Shown: positions 33,251 through 40,791 of the stretch, piece after piece | Layout: each line of letters starts with the position of its first letter | Position numbering within the stretch: position 1 is the stretch's first letter | NCBI RefSeq assembly: GCF_022095675.1 | Contig: NZ_JAHYSG010000069.1 | Location: forward strand, 1 to 64,000 | Source: Dactylosporangium sp. AC04546 | GTDB lineage: Bacteria; Actinomycetota; Actinomycetes; Mycobacteriales; Micromonosporaceae | Direction: 5' to 3' | Length of the DNA: 64,000 nucleotides | Notes under the pieces: generated by a model | The model's input: the letters and a program-made list of their open reading frames with translations, nothing else | What the model was told of the DNA's origin: nothing | Database searches by the model: none | Position numbers and translations under genes: made by a program

Positions 33251-34738
33251 TCAGCTGGTGCGCGCGTGCGCGTGGTGGTGCAGGCCCTCCGGCTCCGGCG
33301 GGAGGTCCTCGACGCCGACCTCCACCGCCTGCTGGTGGCGGCGGCGCGCCGAGGGCAGGATCAGCGCGGCCGCGATACCGAGCACGGCCACGCCCGCGCA
33401 GAGCCAGAAGCCCTCGGTGAAGGCGTCGTCGGTCGGCAGCCCCCGCGGCGTCGTGTTGGACGCGATCACCGCGGCGATCACGGCGGTACCGATGCTGCTG
33501 CCGATCGTCCGCGCGATGGTGTTGACGCTGGCCGCCTCGCCGGTGTGCGTGGCGGGGACGCTCTCGATGATCGCGTTGGACATCGCCGCGAACGCCAGGC
33601 CGATGCCGGCGCCGGTGAGCAGGCCGGAGACCAGGATCTGCCACAGCTCGCCGTGCCCGAGCGCCGGCAGGGCGAACGCGGCGGTGACCGCGATCGCGCC
33701 GAGGGTCATCGGCACCTTCGGCCCGAAGCGGCGGTCGAGCAGACCGGCGAGCGGGCCGAACACCAGCATCATGAGGGTCGTCGGCAGCAGGAACAGGCCG
33801 GCCTCGGAGACCGTCTTGCCGAAGCCGTAGCCGGTGGCGGCGGGCAGCTCGAGCAGGGTCGGGACGAGCACGAACGTGCCGAACATGGCGAAGCCGAAGA
33901 TGAGCGCGACCAGGTTGGTCGCCCACACGCCGCGCAGCGCCATGAGCCGGATGTCGACGAGCGGCTCACGCACCCGCAGCTCGACGACGACGAACACGAC
34001 CAGCGCGACCACGCCGAGGGCGAGCAGGCTCACGGTCTCGGTGCTGCCCCAGCCCCACTCGCGGCCCTTGCTGATCGCCAGCAGCAGCGCGACCAGCGAC
34101 ACCGACAGGATCGCGGCGCCGACCAGGTCGAGGCGGCCGGGGGCGCGCACCGGCGACTCGGGGACGCCGAAGTACACGCCGGCAAGGGCGACGGCGACGA
34201 TGACGAGCGGGAACCAGAACAGCCAGTGCCAGGAGAGGTGGTCGACGATCGGGCCGGCGGCCACGATGCCGACACCGGCGCCGATGCCGAAGATCGCCGA
34301 GAGCAGGCCGACGGTCACGCCGACCCGCTCGCGCGGCAGCTCGTCGCGGACGATGCCGATCGACAGCGGCATGATGGCGCCCGCCGCACCCTGCAGGGCG
34401 CGGGCGACGATGAGCACCGTGAGGTTCGGGGCCAGGGCGGCCAGCAGGGTGCCGGCGGCCAGCAGCACCAGGACGACGAGCATGACCTTGCGCTTGCCGA
34501 CCATGTCGCCGAGGCGGCCGAGGATCGGGGTCAGCACCGAGGCGGACAGCAGGTACGCGGTCAGGATCCAGCTGATGTCGCTCGTGGAGGCGTCGAGGTC
34601 GCGGGCGATGATCGGCAGCGCCGGCGCGACCAGCGACTGGAGCACCGCGAACGCGAGGCCGCCGAGCGACAGGAACAGCACGACGAGCGTGCTGTTGGCA
34701 TGGCGCCCGGAGCGCGCCTCCGTGACGTTCTGTGACAC
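33251..34738 (-). CDS. MFS multidrug exporter, DHA2 (14-TMS, EmrB/QacA type)
   Basis: A 495-residue drug/proton antiporter. Motif A is GRLGDMVGKRKVML after span 2, and motif C lies in FGIGAGVGIVAAGPIVDHLS. The N-terminus contains SWILTAYLLSASVLTPILG, typical of the DHA2 family. The GTG at 34738 has a GAGGGG sequence nine bases upstream; an earlier in-frame start at 34798 would run through the operators. It diverges from a TetR gene with two operator palindromes between, so it is probably derepressed by its substrates. Confidence 0.93.
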   Translation of the reverse strand: MSQNVTEARSGRHANSTLVVLFLSLGGLAFAVLQSLVAPALPIIARDLDASTSDISWILTAYLLSASVLTPILGRLGDMVGKRKVMLVVLVLLAAGTLLAALAPNLTVLIVARALQGAAGAIMPLSIGIVRDELPRERVGVTVGLLSAIFGIGAGVGIVAAGPIVDHLSWHWLFWFPLVIVAVALAGVYFGVPESPVRAPGRLDLVGAAILSVSLVALLLAISKGREWGWGSTETVSLLALGVVALVVFVVVELRVREPLVDIRLMALRGVWATNLVALIFGFAMFGTFVLVPTLLELPAATGYGFGKTVSEAGLFLLPTTLMMLVFGPLAGLLDRRFGPKVPMTLGAIAVTAAFALPALGHGELWQILVSGLLTGAGIGLAFAAMSNAIIESVPATHTGEAASVNTIARTIGSSIGTAVIAAVIASNTTPRGLPTDDAFTEGFWLCAGVAVLGIAAALILPSARRRHQQAVEVGVEDLPPEPEGLHHHAHARTS

Positions 34739-34753
34739 GGTGTAACCCCTCAA

Positions 34754-34769
34754 GTAAACGATTGTTGAC
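34754..34769. promoter_or_regulatory. TetR-type operator 1
   Basis: GTAAACGATTGTTGAC fits the palindrome GT(A/C)AACnnnnGTT(G/T)AC and lies 15 bases upstream of the MFS start. A second copy of the same motif in the opposite orientation lies 45 bp away near tetR. Likely bound by the adjacent TetR protein. Confidence 0.65.
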
Positions 34770-34798
34770 TTGAACCGTAGCCGCGGCCCGCCGACCAA

Positions 34799-34814
34799 GT
34801 CAACAGCGGTTTAC
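34799..34814. promoter_or_regulatory. TetR-type operator 2
   Basis: GTCAACAGCGGTTTAC; its reverse complement GTAAACCGCTGTTGAC matches operator 1 except in the central four bases. It lies just upstream of the tetR -10-like sequence (TACCCT, 34834-34839), consistent with autoregulation. Confidence 0.65.
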
Positions 34815-34840
34815 ATCACACCGGCGGCCTCGATACCCTG

Positions 34841-35407
34841 GTGCGGGTGGAACCCAGCCCGCGCCGCCGCGACGCCGACCGGACCCGGCGCCTGCTGCTC
34901 GACGCCGCCCTCGTCCGGTTCACCCGCGACGGCTACGCGGCGACCCGGCTGCGCGACGTCGCCGACGACGCCGGCGTCAACGTCGCCCTGGTCAGCCGGT
35001 ACTTCGAGTCCAAGGAGGGCCTGTTCACGGCCTGCCTGACGAAGGCCGGCGACGAGCTGCGCCGCTCCCCCGGCGAGGCGTCGCTCGCCGCCGCCCCGGC
35101 CGCGATCGCCGCCCAGATCGTCGGCAAGGCCGGGCTGGAGCGGCCCTACCAGCTGCTGCTCCTGCTGCGCTCCTCCGGCGACGAGCGCGCTGAGCAGATC
35201 CGCCTCGGCGTCCTGCGCGGCTACAGCGAGCGGCTCGCCGCGGCCGCCGGCGACCCCGGGCTGCTGCTGCAGGCGCAGCTGGTCCTCGCCGCGACCGCCG
35301 GCCTGGTGCTGCTGCGCCGGTCCGGCCTGGAGCCCCTCGCGGCCGCGAGCGAGGAGGACCTCACCGCCCCGCTGCGCGACATGATCGAGGCCCTTCTCAA
35401 GCCCTGA
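34841..35407 (+). CDS. TetR-family transcriptional regulator
   Basis: A 188-residue repressor with a canonical N-terminal TetR helix-turn-helix (residues about 12-60: [40 protein letters not shown]) and a helical C-terminal ligand/dimer domain. GTG 34841 and GTG 34847 are both in frame; a TACCCT box ending eight bases before the second would give a leaderless transcript from it. It diverges from the MFS exporter and is the obvious candidate to repress it. Confidence 0.9.
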   Translation: MRVEPSPRRRDADRTRRLLLDAALVRFTRDGYAATRLRDVADDAGVNVALVSRYFESKEGLFTACLTKAGDELRRSPGEASLAAAPAAIAAQIVGKAGLERPYQLLLLLRSSGDERAEQIRLGVLRGYSERLAAAAGDPGLLLQAQLVLAATAGLVLLRRSGLEPLAAASEEDLTAPLRDMIEALLKP

Positions 35408-35442
35408 CGGAACCTTTCCCGCCGCACCGCCGTAGAGGGATC

Positions 35443-35952
35443 GTGGAGCACGACGAACAGTTCGCGGCGTTCATGGCCTCCGCCAAGGACCGCCTCTACC
35501 GGGTCGCGCACCTGCTCAGCGCCGACCCCGGTGAGGCCGAGGAGCTGACCCAGCACACGCTCGTGCGCACCTACACGGCCTGGGCCCGCCTCGACGGCGG
35601 CGACCCGTACGGCTACGCCCGCCGGATCCTGGTCAACCTGCACACCGACCGGTGGCGGCGGCTGCTGCGCCGGGAGCGGCCGGCCGCGCAGGTGCCCGAC
35701 CGACCCGCGCCGGGACACGACCCGGCCGACACGGCGGTCGCCCGCACCAGCCTGGTCCGCGCCCTGCGGCAGCTGACCCGGCGGGAGCGGGCCGTCGTGG
35801 TGTGCCGCTACTACCTCGACCTCACCGAACAGCAGACCGCCGACGAGCTGGGCATCGCCCTCGGCACGGTCAAGAGCGCGGCCGCACGGGCGCTGCGCAA
35901 GCTGCGGGTCGACCCCGAACTCAGCCCATTGACCCGGCAGGAGGCGTCGTGA
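35443..35952 (+). CDS. SigE-family ECF RNA polymerase sigma factor
   Basis: A 169-residue group 4 sigma factor. Region 2 spans residues about 10-75 (FMASAKDRLYRVAHLLS, EAEELTQHTLVRTYTAW, YARRILVNLHTDRWRR). Region 4 spans about 105-155 (LTRRERAVVVCRYYLDLTEQ, then ADELGIALGTVKSAAARALR). The SigE family of actinomycetes is usually paired with a one-span partner, and the next gene fits. It starts with GTG, and its TGA overlaps the next ATG. Confidence 0.92.
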   Translation: MEHDEQFAAFMASAKDRLYRVAHLLSADPGEAEELTQHTLVRTYTAWARLDGGDPYGYARRILVNLHTDRWRRLLRRERPAAQVPDRPAPGHDPADTAVARTSLVRALRQLTRRERAVVVCRYYLDLTEQQTADELGIALGTVKSAAARALRKLRVDPELSPLTRQEAS

Positions 35953-37139
35953 TGCACACCCTGGACGAGCTGCGCCGCGCGCTGGCCGACGAGGCCGCCG
36001 GCCGCACCACCCGCACCACGTTCGCCGACGTCCGCCGGGCGGCGCGCCGCCGGCGGCGGGCGGTCCTCGGCGGGCTGGCGGCGCTGCTCGCGGCGACCGT
36101 CGCGGCCGGCACCGCGGCCGCCCTGACCACCGCCGGCCCGTCGCCCTCGCCGGCCCCGTCGACCGCGACCCCGCGCCTGGGCGGGCCGGTCTCGCTCGAA
36201 CCGTTCGAGTCGCTGCCGCCGGGCGGTCCCGCGGTGGAGACCGGCATCCGGTTCGGGGCCGAGGAGGAGCTGATCCTGTGGTACCAGGACCAGGTCAACG
36301 GCGTGCTGGCCGGCGTGCGACACGTCGCGACCGGCAAGGTCCGGCGGCTGGACTCAGGCGCGGGTGTACCGCAGGCCGGGCGGTTCGGCATGCTCCTGGA
36401 GCTCGACGACCGCAACGGCGGCGTCGTCGACTACGGCGCCTTCGGGGCCGGCGACGTCGTCGTCAAGGTCACTGCCGGCGGGCGGACCATGACGGCGACG
36501 ACCGTGCCGGTGCCGGGCGTCACCGGCCTGACGATCTTCTGGTCCCGCCGCACCGGCGCCCTCGTGGGCCCGACCGGCTCGACGGACGCCCCGCCCGACC
36601 TGGCGGTCACCGCCGCCGACGCCCGGACGGGCGACCTGCTCGACACCGCCGAGCGCCCGCAGCGCAGCGACGGCGTGCTCAACCAGCTCGACGCGGCCCG
36701 GCCCATCGGCGAGCGGATCCGCACGGGCCTGCTGTCGCCGGAGCGCGGCGAGCTGGTCTTCTGGTTCGAGGGCGACGACCGCTCGGCGCTGCTGCAGGCC
36801 GGCTTCCTCGGCGGCACCGGCGGGCCGGCCTGGGTGCGGACCCTGCTCTCGCTGTCGCGGCCACCGACCGAGATCGGCTTCTACGGTGGCCGGAACGAGT
36901 TCGACCTGGGCGACGGCGGCCAGGTCTGGGTCGGCGTCTACTCCGGTCGCGCCACCACCGTGGAGATGGGCGGGGAGGCGGGCCCGGCGGTCCGGCACGG
37001 CTCGGGCACCTGGAGCGCCCACCCGCGGATGCGCGTCTTCTGGGGCGTGGGCGTGCCGGGTCTGCCCCGGGGTGTCTCCTACGACGCCGCCGGGAACGTG
37101 CTCGGCACCACCGACTTCACCCAGCCGGGAGGAGGGTGA
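35952..37139 (+). CDS. Membrane partner (putative anti-sigma) of SigE-family factor
   Basis: A 395-residue protein with a short cytoplasmic N-terminus (MHTLDELRRALADEA), an Arg-rich stretch, one span (AVLGGLAALLAATVAAGTAA) and a ~330-residue extracellular domain rich in beta strands. No zinc-binding anti-sigma motif (HxxxCxxC) is present, so it would be a non-ZAS type partner. Its start overlaps the sigma stop by one base. Functional pairing is inferred from position and layout. Confidence 0.72.
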   Translation: MHTLDELRRALADEAAGRTTRTTFADVRRAARRRRRAVLGGLAALLAATVAAGTAAALTTAGPSPSPAPSTATPRLGGPVSLEPFESLPPGGPAVETGIRFGAEEELILWYQDQVNGVLAGVRHVATGKVRRLDSGAGVPQAGRFGMLLELDDRNGGVVDYGAFGAGDVVVKVTAGGRTMTATTVPVPGVTGLTIFWSRRTGALVGPTGSTDAPPDLAVTAADARTGDLLDTAERPQRSDGVLNQLDAARPIGERIRTGLLSPERGELVFWFEGDDRSALLQAGFLGGTGGPAWVRTLLSLSRPPTEIGFYGGRNEFDLGDGGQVWVGVYSGRATTVEMGGEAGPAVRHGSGTWSAHPRMRVFWGVGVPGLPRGVSYDAAGNVLGTTDFTQPGGG

Positions 37140-37208
37140 CGTTTGTTTCGCGGCGGTACCGCCGGGCATTGCGGGGCGCGTCCACGGAATCGATCAAGGA
37201 GCCCGCCC

Positions 37209-37406
37209 GTGTACATCGTCCGACCCGGCAGCGTCCTCGCCCGCACCGCCGCCGAGATGCTCGACCGGCACGCCGACGCCGGCGGGACGTGCCCCGCCTG
37301 CGGGCACCTCGCGCCGTGCCCGGCGTCCGACGCCGCCCGCGCGGTCACCGACGCCGTCGAGCCGCACCACCCGCGCCACGCGCTGGACCCCGCACTGTCC
37401 GTCTGA
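37209..37406 (+). CDS. Small Cys-rich protein (CPAC motif)
   Basis: A 65-residue protein preceded by a strong AAGGAG ribosome-binding site (37196-37201) eight bases before the GTG. The central GGTCPACGHLAPCPAS places three cysteines and a His close together, and HHPRH near the C-terminus adds three more. This could form a small zinc site. I recognise no named family. It is followed by a hairpin terminator. Confidence 0.62.
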   Translation: MYIVRPGSVLARTAAEMLDRHADAGGTCPACGHLAPCPASDAARAVTDAVEPHHPRHALDPALSV

Positions 37407-37415
37407 GCACCGCCT

Positions 37416-37434
37416 GACGCACACCGTGTGCGTC
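37416..37434 (+). terminator. Short hairpin after the small Cys-rich gene
   Basis: GACGCACA-CCG-TGTGCGTC, a perfect 8-bp stem with a 3-base loop nine bases after the stop codon. There is no T-run, as is common for high-GC actinomycete terminators. Confidence 0.5.
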
Positions 37435-37979
37435 CTGCCCGCAACCCTCGGTGGCAGCGTGGTACACCACTTCGAGGGTGGGGAGGGCGGACGTGGACTC
37501 GTTCGACCGGGATTGCCGGGCACGGCCGGGGAGCACCTCATGCAGGCACGTTCCGGGCCGGGCCGGCAGGCTTCGTGCGGGCTCTCTCCGCCGGCAGGCT
37601 GGCCTGGCCGGAGTACCGCGGCAACGGCGTGCTGGCGAGCGTCGGCAACATGATCGAGAACCCGAACGTGGGCCTGTTGTTCGTGGACTTCGTCCGCGAC
37701 GTCATCGGGCTGCACGTCAACGGCCGCGCGACGATCGCCGCCGACGCCGAGATGCGCACCGCGTTCCCCGACCTGCCGGTCGACCCGGTGCCGGGCCGGC
37801 GGGCTGAGCGGTGGGTCAACGTGTTCGTCGAGGAGGCGTACGTCCACTGCGCGAAGCACATCCCGCACCTGCGCAAGGTGAGCGCCGAGGAGCGCGCGTG
37901 GGGCACGGACGACGTGCGGCGCAAGGGGGGTGACTTCTTCGGCGTGGCGGCCGGGCTGGCAGGTACGGTGAGGGGATGA
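37428..37979 (+). CDS. Pyridoxamine 5'-phosphate oxidase-like flavoprotein, degraded N-terminus
   Basis: From about residue 40 this is a clear PNPOx-like (split-barrel, FMN-binding) protein: TFRAGPAGFVRALSAGRLAW, YRGNGVLASVGNMIENPNVG, LLFVDFVRDVIGLHVNG, AYVHCAKHIPHLRK and WGTDDVRRKGGDFFG. The first ~40 residues are low-complexity and do not resemble the expected first barrel strands. The frame opens inside a terminator hairpin with no ribosome-binding site. The N-terminal 60-70 residues of the family therefore seem lost or altered, and it may be a pseudogene. The 3' end overlaps the antitoxin-like gene by four bases (ATGA). Confidence 0.58.
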   Translation: MRPARNPRWQRGTPLRGWGGRTWTRSTGIAGHGRGAPHAGTFRAGPAGFVRALSAGRLAWPEYRGNGVLASVGNMIENPNVGLLFVDFVRDVIGLHVNGRATIAADAEMRTAFPDLPVDPVPGRRAERWVNVFVEEAYVHCAKHIPHLRKVSAEERAWGTDDVRRKGGDFFGVAAGLAGTVRG

Positions 37980-38161
37980 ACAGCTTCTTCGACAAGGTGA
38001 AGGACCTCGCCGACCAGCACGACGACAAGGTCGACGCGGCGCTGGAGAAGGTCGGCGACCAGATCGACGAACGGACCGGCAACAAGTACAGCGACCACAT
38101 CGACAAGGCCGTCGACGCCGCGCAGGAGCGCACCGGCGACGGCGACACCACCCGGGCCTAG
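37976..38161 (+). CDS. Rv0909/MT0933-family antitoxin-like protein
   Basis: A 61-residue, highly charged helical protein: MNSFFDKVKDLADQHDDKVD, then EKVGDQIDERTGNKYSDHID. This matches the MT0933 antitoxin family seen with small toxins in mycobacteria, though most actinomycete copies lie alone. No toxin gene follows; a TA-flanked palindromic element starts at its stop codon instead, so the TAG stop is made of the TA plus the element's first G. Confidence 0.78.
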   Translation: MNSFFDKVKDLADQHDDKVDAALEKVGDQIDERTGNKYSDHIDKAVDAAQERTGDGDTTRA

Positions 38162-38322
38162 GCTCTGTCCTGCCGGTCATGTCGAGCCGAGACGGAGTCC
38201 AGATTTCGTCTGGCGTCGCCCCGCGGAAGTCAGGCTACCGGTGTTGTAACCGGGCTTTCGCGGGGGGACGCCAGGCGGAATCTGGGCCCGTCGCAGGCCG
38301 GCATGACCGGCAGGACAGAGCC
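38161..38322. repeat. 162-bp TA-flanked inverted-repeat element (MITE-like)
   Basis: Perfect 21-bp terminal inverted repeats (GGCTCTGTCCTGCCGGTCAT plus G, and the complement) close a sequence that is an imperfect palindrome almost to its centre. The flanking bases are TA on both sides (38159-38160, 38323-38324), as expected for a TA target duplication. It contains no ORF. It separates two convergent genes, and each gene's TAG stop is completed at its edge. It could be a MITE mobilised by a Tc1/mariner- or IS630-type transposase elsewhere, and could also act as a two-way terminator. Confidence 0.78.
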
Positions 38323-38783
38323 TAAGTCCAGGCGCTGCCCGGCGCGAGCGCGGCGATCACCGCGGCGAGGCCGGGCGGCTCCAGCCGGTCCGGCAGCGCG
38401 GCCAGGTCGCCGGGCGCGACCCACACGTGGTCCTGCAGGTTGACCTGCTCGTCGGGCAGCAGCCCGGCCCGCGCGAGGACCGGCCGGTCGGCATCGAACC
38501 GGGCGAGGAAGAACTGCTCCTCGCCGACGAACCGCTTGCCGTTCCACCGCACGTCCCGCTCGACGTCGACGAAGCGCTCCCCGACCGCCGCCGGGTCGAG
38601 CCCGGTCTCCTCGACGAGCTCCCGCCGCGCGGCCTGCAGCGGCGTCTCACCGGGGTCGATCCCGCCACCGGGCGGCTCCCAGAGCCGGCTCCCGTCGGCC
38701 GGGTCCTGCCAGTGCAGCAGCAGCACCCGCTCCCCACGGTCGAGGCAGACGATCCGGGCCGCGGGCCGGTGACGAGTCTCCAC
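38322..38783 (-). CDS. Nudix hydrolase
   Basis: A 153-residue protein with an intact Nudix box: GGGIDPGETPLQAARRELVE followed by ETGLD. It starts at a GTG with the family's first strand ARIVCLDRGERVLLLHW. Substrate (NTP, sugar nucleotide or other) cannot be assigned. Its stop codon is formed at the edge of the palindromic element. Confidence 0.88.
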   Translation of the reverse strand: METRHRPAARIVCLDRGERVLLLHWQDPADGSRLWEPPGGGIDPGETPLQAARRELVEETGLDPAAVGERFVDVERDVRWNGKRFVGEEQFFLARFDADRPVLARAGLLPDEQVNLQDHVWVAPGDLAALPDRLEPPGLAAVIAALAPGSAWT

Positions 38784-38857
38784 GCCCCGACCCTACCGGC
38801 CGTCACCTCACACACATCCCCGGCAACGTCCTGCACATGGCGATGCCGCCACGGACA

Positions 38858-38906
38858 GACGTTGGTCGATTTGCCCGCGGACTTCGCGGATAGATCGACC
38901 AACGTC
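38858..38906. repeat. Stem-loop with 13-bp perfect arms
   Basis: GACGTTGGTCGAT and ATCGACCAACGTC enclose a second small stem (CCGCG/CGCGG). It is in the ~400-bp gap between the Nudix gene and the secreted glycosidase-like gene. A third copy of the right arm occurs at 39066-39078. Confidence 0.7.
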
Positions 38907-38974
38907 GGCGCCCGGGGCTCCGAGCCTGGCCAGACCCGCGCCACGGTGCCGATTCCGCGATCTCGCCGCGGACT

Positions 38975-39036
38975 GTCCAAGATCGATGGAGAGTTCTGGT
39001 CGTCATGACAGCCGGAAGTCGCCATCGATCATGGAC
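38975..39036. repeat. Imperfect inverted repeat around GATCGATGG
   Basis: GTCCAAGATCGATGG (38975-38989) and CCATCGATCATGGAC (39022-39036) pair with one mismatch, with about 32 bases between. It resembles palindromic intergenic repeats I recall from Micromonosporaceae genomes (recollection, not verified). Confidence 0.55.
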
Positions 39037-39065
39037 ACGGCCGGAGGCCGACGAAGCGAGGGTGG

Positions 39066-39078
39066 ATCGACCAACGTC
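39066..39078. repeat. Third copy of ATCGACCAACGTC
   Basis: An exact 13-base copy of the right arm of the stem-loop at 38858-38906, 160 bp downstream of it. Nothing coding is seen between 38784 and 39183. Confidence 0.6.
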
Positions 39079-39122
39079 AGAGCAAGCCAGGCGCGGCAAT
39101 CGTTGACGAAACGCGGACCGGT

Positions 39123-39169
39123 GTTGAAACTTGCCAACCAAGGCTATTCAATAGTGGGAATATTTCAAC
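39123..39169 (+). promoter_or_regulatory. AT-rich promoter region with inverted repeat
   Basis: An AT-rich stretch in otherwise GC-rich DNA. GTTGAAA (39123-39129) and TTTCAAC (39163-39169) are inverted repeats, and CTATT-C-AATAG lies between them. TTGAAA with TTCAAT 17 bp downstream (39147-39152) is a possible -35/-10 pair for the glycosidase-like gene. The repeats could be a regulator site or a 5' hairpin. Confidence 0.4.
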
Positions 39170-39183
39170 ATGGAGGTGGTGCC

Positions 39184-40773
39184 GTGTTGTGGCGAGTTGT
39201 CCGAAGCCTCGTCGTTGGCGTCGTCGCGGCAGCCGTCGCTGTCGTGCCGGGCGGTGGTGCTGCGGTAGCGGCCAGCAACGCCGGGAGTGACTGTGTGGTC
39301 AGTCCCGCGACCCCGAAGTACCAGATGCGCGCCATGTGGATCGCGAGCGTCGTCAACATCGACTGGCCCAGTGCGCCCGGGAAGTCGGAGAGTGAGGTCA
39401 AGGCCGAGTACGACGGGTGGCTCGACCTCGCCGTCGCGAACGGGTTCAACGCCGTGATCGTCCAGGTCCGGCCGCACGCCGACGCGTTCTGGCCGTCAGC
39501 CTACGAGCCCTGGTCGCAGTACCTGACCGGGGTCGCGGGGCAGGACCCCGGGTGGGACCCCCTGGAGTATCTCGTCCGGCGGGCCCACGAGCGCAACCTC
39601 GAGTTCCACGCCTGGTTCAACCCGTACCGGGCCAGCATGCCCGCGCCCGGCGGGGCCGGGACCGACGTCGGCAAGCTGCCCCCGAACAGCCCCCTGGCGC
39701 AGCACCCGGAGTGGGCCGTCGCCTACCCGGTCAACAACGCGGCCGGGCGGCTCTACTTCGACCCGGGCATCCCCGAGGTCCGCGCCTGGGTGCAGGACGC
39801 GATCATGGACGCGGTCACCCGGTACGACGTCGACGGGGTGCACTTCGACGACTACTTCTACCCGTACCCGGCCGCCGGGCAGGACTTCGGCGACGAGGCG
39901 ACCTTCGCGCGGTACGGTGGCGGCTTCCAGAGTAAGGCGGACTGGCGCCGCCACAACATCGACCTGCTCGTCCAGGAGATGGACCAGCGGGTCCACGCCG
40001 TGAAGCCGTGGGTGCGCTTCGGGGTCAGCCCGTTCGGGATCTGGCGCAACCAGGCCGCCGACCCGCTCGGCTCCGAGACCAACGGCACGCAGTCCTACGA
40101 CGCCAACTTCGCCGACACGCGCAAGTGGGTCAAGGAGGGCTGGATCGACTACATCGTGCCCCAGGTGTACTGGAACATCGGGTTCGCCGTCGCCGACTAC
40201 GCCAAGCTCGTGCCCTGGTGGGCCGACGTCGTCGCCGGGACCGACGTCCAGCTGTACATCGGGCAGGCCGACTACAAGGTCGCCGCGGCCGGGCAGCCGG
40301 CGGCGTGGTTCGCGCCCGGCGAGCTGTCGTCGCACCTGACGTTCAACCGGCAGTACCCCCAGGTGCGCGGTGACGTGCACTTCAGCGCGGTGCAGGTGCG
40401 GGCCGACCGGCTCGGCGCCGAGACCCTGCTCACCGCCGAGCACCGCAGCCGCCCGGCGTTCCCGCCGAGCTGGGGGCCGGCGACGCCGATGCTGTTCCCC
40501 GTCGTCACGCACGCGAAGCGCACGGCCGCCGGCGCCGAGCTGCGGTGGCGGGCGCTCGGCGACAAGGCGACCTCGTTCGGGGTGTACCGCTTCGACGGCG
40601 TCACGATCCCGCGCGGCTGCGACCTCGCCGACGCCTCGCACCTCATCGCGACGGTGCGCGGCACGGCGTACACCGACCCGACGGCCGAGCCGGGCCGGCG
40701 CTACACCTACGTCGTGACGGCGCTCGACCGGCGCTGGCACGAGAGCCCGCCGAGCCCGCCCCGCTTCATCTGA
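39184..40773 (+). CDS. Secreted glycosyl hydrolase-like 10 (DUF187) protein
   Basis: A 529-residue protein with an N-terminal signal peptide (VRSLVVGVVAAAVAVVPGGG, then AVAAS) and a GHL10-type TIM barrel: MRAMWIASVVNIDWPS, NGFNAVIVQVRPHADAFWPS, FHAWFNPYRAS, the acidic VDGVHFDDYFYPYP and IVPQVYWN. A C-terminal ~90-residue domain (AELRWRALGDKATSFGVYRF ... YVVTALDRRW) looks like a fibronectin type III fold. GHL10 members such as YngK act on extracellular polysaccharides, possibly peptidoglycan. GTG 39184 follows a GGAGG box at 39172-39176. It is convergent with the degenerate PBP gene. Confidence 0.88.
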   Translation: MLWRVVRSLVVGVVAAAVAVVPGGGAAVAASNAGSDCVVSPATPKYQMRAMWIASVVNIDWPSAPGKSESEVKAEYDGWLDLAVANGFNAVIVQVRPHADAFWPSAYEPWSQYLTGVAGQDPGWDPLEYLVRRAHERNLEFHAWFNPYRASMPAPGGAGTDVGKLPPNSPLAQHPEWAVAYPVNNAAGRLYFDPGIPEVRAWVQDAIMDAVTRYDVDGVHFDDYFYPYPAAGQDFGDEATFARYGGGFQSKADWRRHNIDLLVQEMDQRVHAVKPWVRFGVSPFGIWRNQAADPLGSETNGTQSYDANFADTRKWVKEGWIDYIVPQVYWNIGFAVADYAKLVPWWADVVAGTDVQLYIGQADYKVAAAGQPAAWFAPGELSSHLTFNRQYPQVRGDVHFSAVQVRADRLGAETLLTAEHRSRPAFPPSWGPATPMLFPVVTHAKRTAAGAELRWRALGDKATSFGVYRFDGVTIPRGCDLADASHLIATVRGTAYTDPTAEPGRRYTYVVTALDRRWHESPPSPPRFI

Positions 40774-40791
40774 CCTGGTTCATCTGACCCT

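Noticed and set aside
35952..37139. Zinc-binding anti-sigma domain in the SigE partner
   Set aside because: No HxxxCxxC motif is present in the cytoplasmic N-terminus.
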